Source: Alphaproteobacteria bacterium
GTDB lineage: Bacteria; Pseudomonadota; Alphaproteobacteria; Micavibrionales; Micavibrionaceae
Assembly (NCBI GenBank): GCA_023301785.1
Contig: JALZUF010000077.1
Location: forward strand, 1 to 5,673
Direction: 5' to 3'
DNA: 5,673 nt
This document shows, piece by piece, positions 5,249 through 5,673 of the stretch. A model generated the notes under the pieces. That model did no database searches. It saw only the letters and a list, made by a program, of their open reading frames with translations, and was not told where the DNA came from. A program made the translations under genes and the position numbers. Within the stretch, counting starts at the first letter, position 1, and every line of letters starts with the position of its first letter.

Positions 5249-5673
5249 ATGAACGTTAAATCGAGAAAACAACTGCGAACACTATGGGTACATAGTGCGT
5301 ATGGTGTTTATCAAAATGACAGAGCAGGCGGTCATTTGATTGGTCGGGCAATGTTTAAATCAATAGCTAACCGCCTATTAACGGATATTCTTGAACAAGG
5401 TGTTTTTGAACATAGTGATCTTAATGTTCAAGGCACCGTCGATTTTACGAAGCATAAGTTAAAAGAGCATCCTACAGAAGAACGCAAAAAGCCTATTATA
5501 AATGCGTTGTGCAAAGCGGAAGTAAGTATTGCTGAAAGAAGGCAAGCTTTAGATTTAAGTAAAGGTCTAAGGCAAGCTTGGGTGAATGCTGTAAAACGTT
5601 CTTTAGAAGATGATTTTAATATTTCTGCTGAACCATTGTCTTCACAGATATCGATGAATATAAATAAATTCAT
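5249..5673 (+). CDS. Unknown protein related to the preceding gene, 5' part (cut by window edge)
   Basis: An open frame of 141 codons starts 2 bp after the upstream stop and runs off the right edge. The spacing implies translational coupling with the preceding gene. The product begins MNVKSRKQLRTLWVHSAYGV and is not a family I recognise. Residues 7-47 (KQLRTLW ... GGHLIG ... RLLTDI) align gaplessly with residues 3-43 of the preceding protein: 12 of 41 identical, including Lys, Arg, Trp, Gly-His and Arg-Leu-Leu. A second copy starts at KGLRQAW (105-111), with a Pro at 129. Between them is a basic, helical stretch (about 65-104) with one cysteine, C88. No SD of its own is obvious, other than A-rich sequence at the stop. 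The reverse-strand frame over the same bases lacks any recognisable protein and is treated as a shadow. Confidence 0.75.
   Translation, partial: MNVKSRKQLRTLWVHSAYGVYQNDRAGGHLIGRAMFKSIANRLLTDILEQGVFEHSDLNVQGTVDFTKHKLKEHPTEERKKPIINALCKAEVSIAERRQALDLSKGLRQAWVNAVKRSLEDDFNISAEPLSSQISMNINKF
5539..5579 (+). repeat. Short direct repeat inside the last gene
   Basis: AAGGCAAGCTT occurs exactly at 5539-5549 and 5569-5579, offset by 30 bp and in frame. Both copies encode Arg-Gln-Ala (R-R-Q-A-L and L-R-Q-A-W), giving a 10-residue period just before the second Trp motif. Confidence 0.55.

Noticed and set aside
5428..5673. Reverse-strand reading frame of 81 codons beginning MNLFIFIDICEDNG
   Set aside because: It lies antisense to the 5249 gene, which has operon spacing and a motif shared with its neighbour; no RBS or family resemblance was seen for the reverse frame.

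Overview
The window reads as a chromosomal segment of a flagellated, moderately AT-rich proteobacterium, most likely an alphaproteobacterium. The MotA fragment has the form I associate with alphaproteobacteria. The MarR-type regulator resembles the LdtR-like proteins of that class (recalled, not searched). No rRNA, tRNA, CRISPR array, insertion sequence or recombinase gene is visible.

Left part (1-2299), recognisable genes. A 5' fragment of motA (flagellar stator) runs off the left edge on the minus strand. Upstream of it, on the same strand, is a complete hemB (porphobilinogen synthase, zinc-cysteine type). Divergent from hemB, across a 169-bp AT-rich intergenic region, is a MarR-family winged-helix regulator whose stop codon overlaps the stop of the next, convergent gene.

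Right part (2296-5673), all unrecognised. Two minus-strand genes (3264-4454, then 2296-3249) encode tandem paralogues. Both are extremely acidic, free of cysteine, lack a signal peptide or membrane segment, and end in a Gly/Pro-rich tail with a terminal Phe. The upstream copy has about 110 extra N-terminal residues. Its promoter is a consensus TTGACA-18-TATAAT whose predicted start point is the A of the ATG, so the operon is probably read from a leaderless mRNA.

Divergent from this pair, a second near-consensus promoter (TTGACA-17-TATAAA) drives two tightly packed plus-strand genes, 4593-5246 and 5249 to beyond the right edge. By eye these two share a Trp-containing motif repeated three or possibly four times, so they also look like a related pair. 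The -35 boxes of the two divergent promoters form an exact 9-bp inverted repeat.

The best candidate for something undescribed is therefore the compact divergent cassette at 2296-5673: two pairs of related unknown proteins sharing one control region. Its function cannot be deduced from sequence alone. Single 60-base lines counted by hand gave about 37-38% G+C in the cassette against about 47% in hemB, which hints at a different origin but proves nothing.
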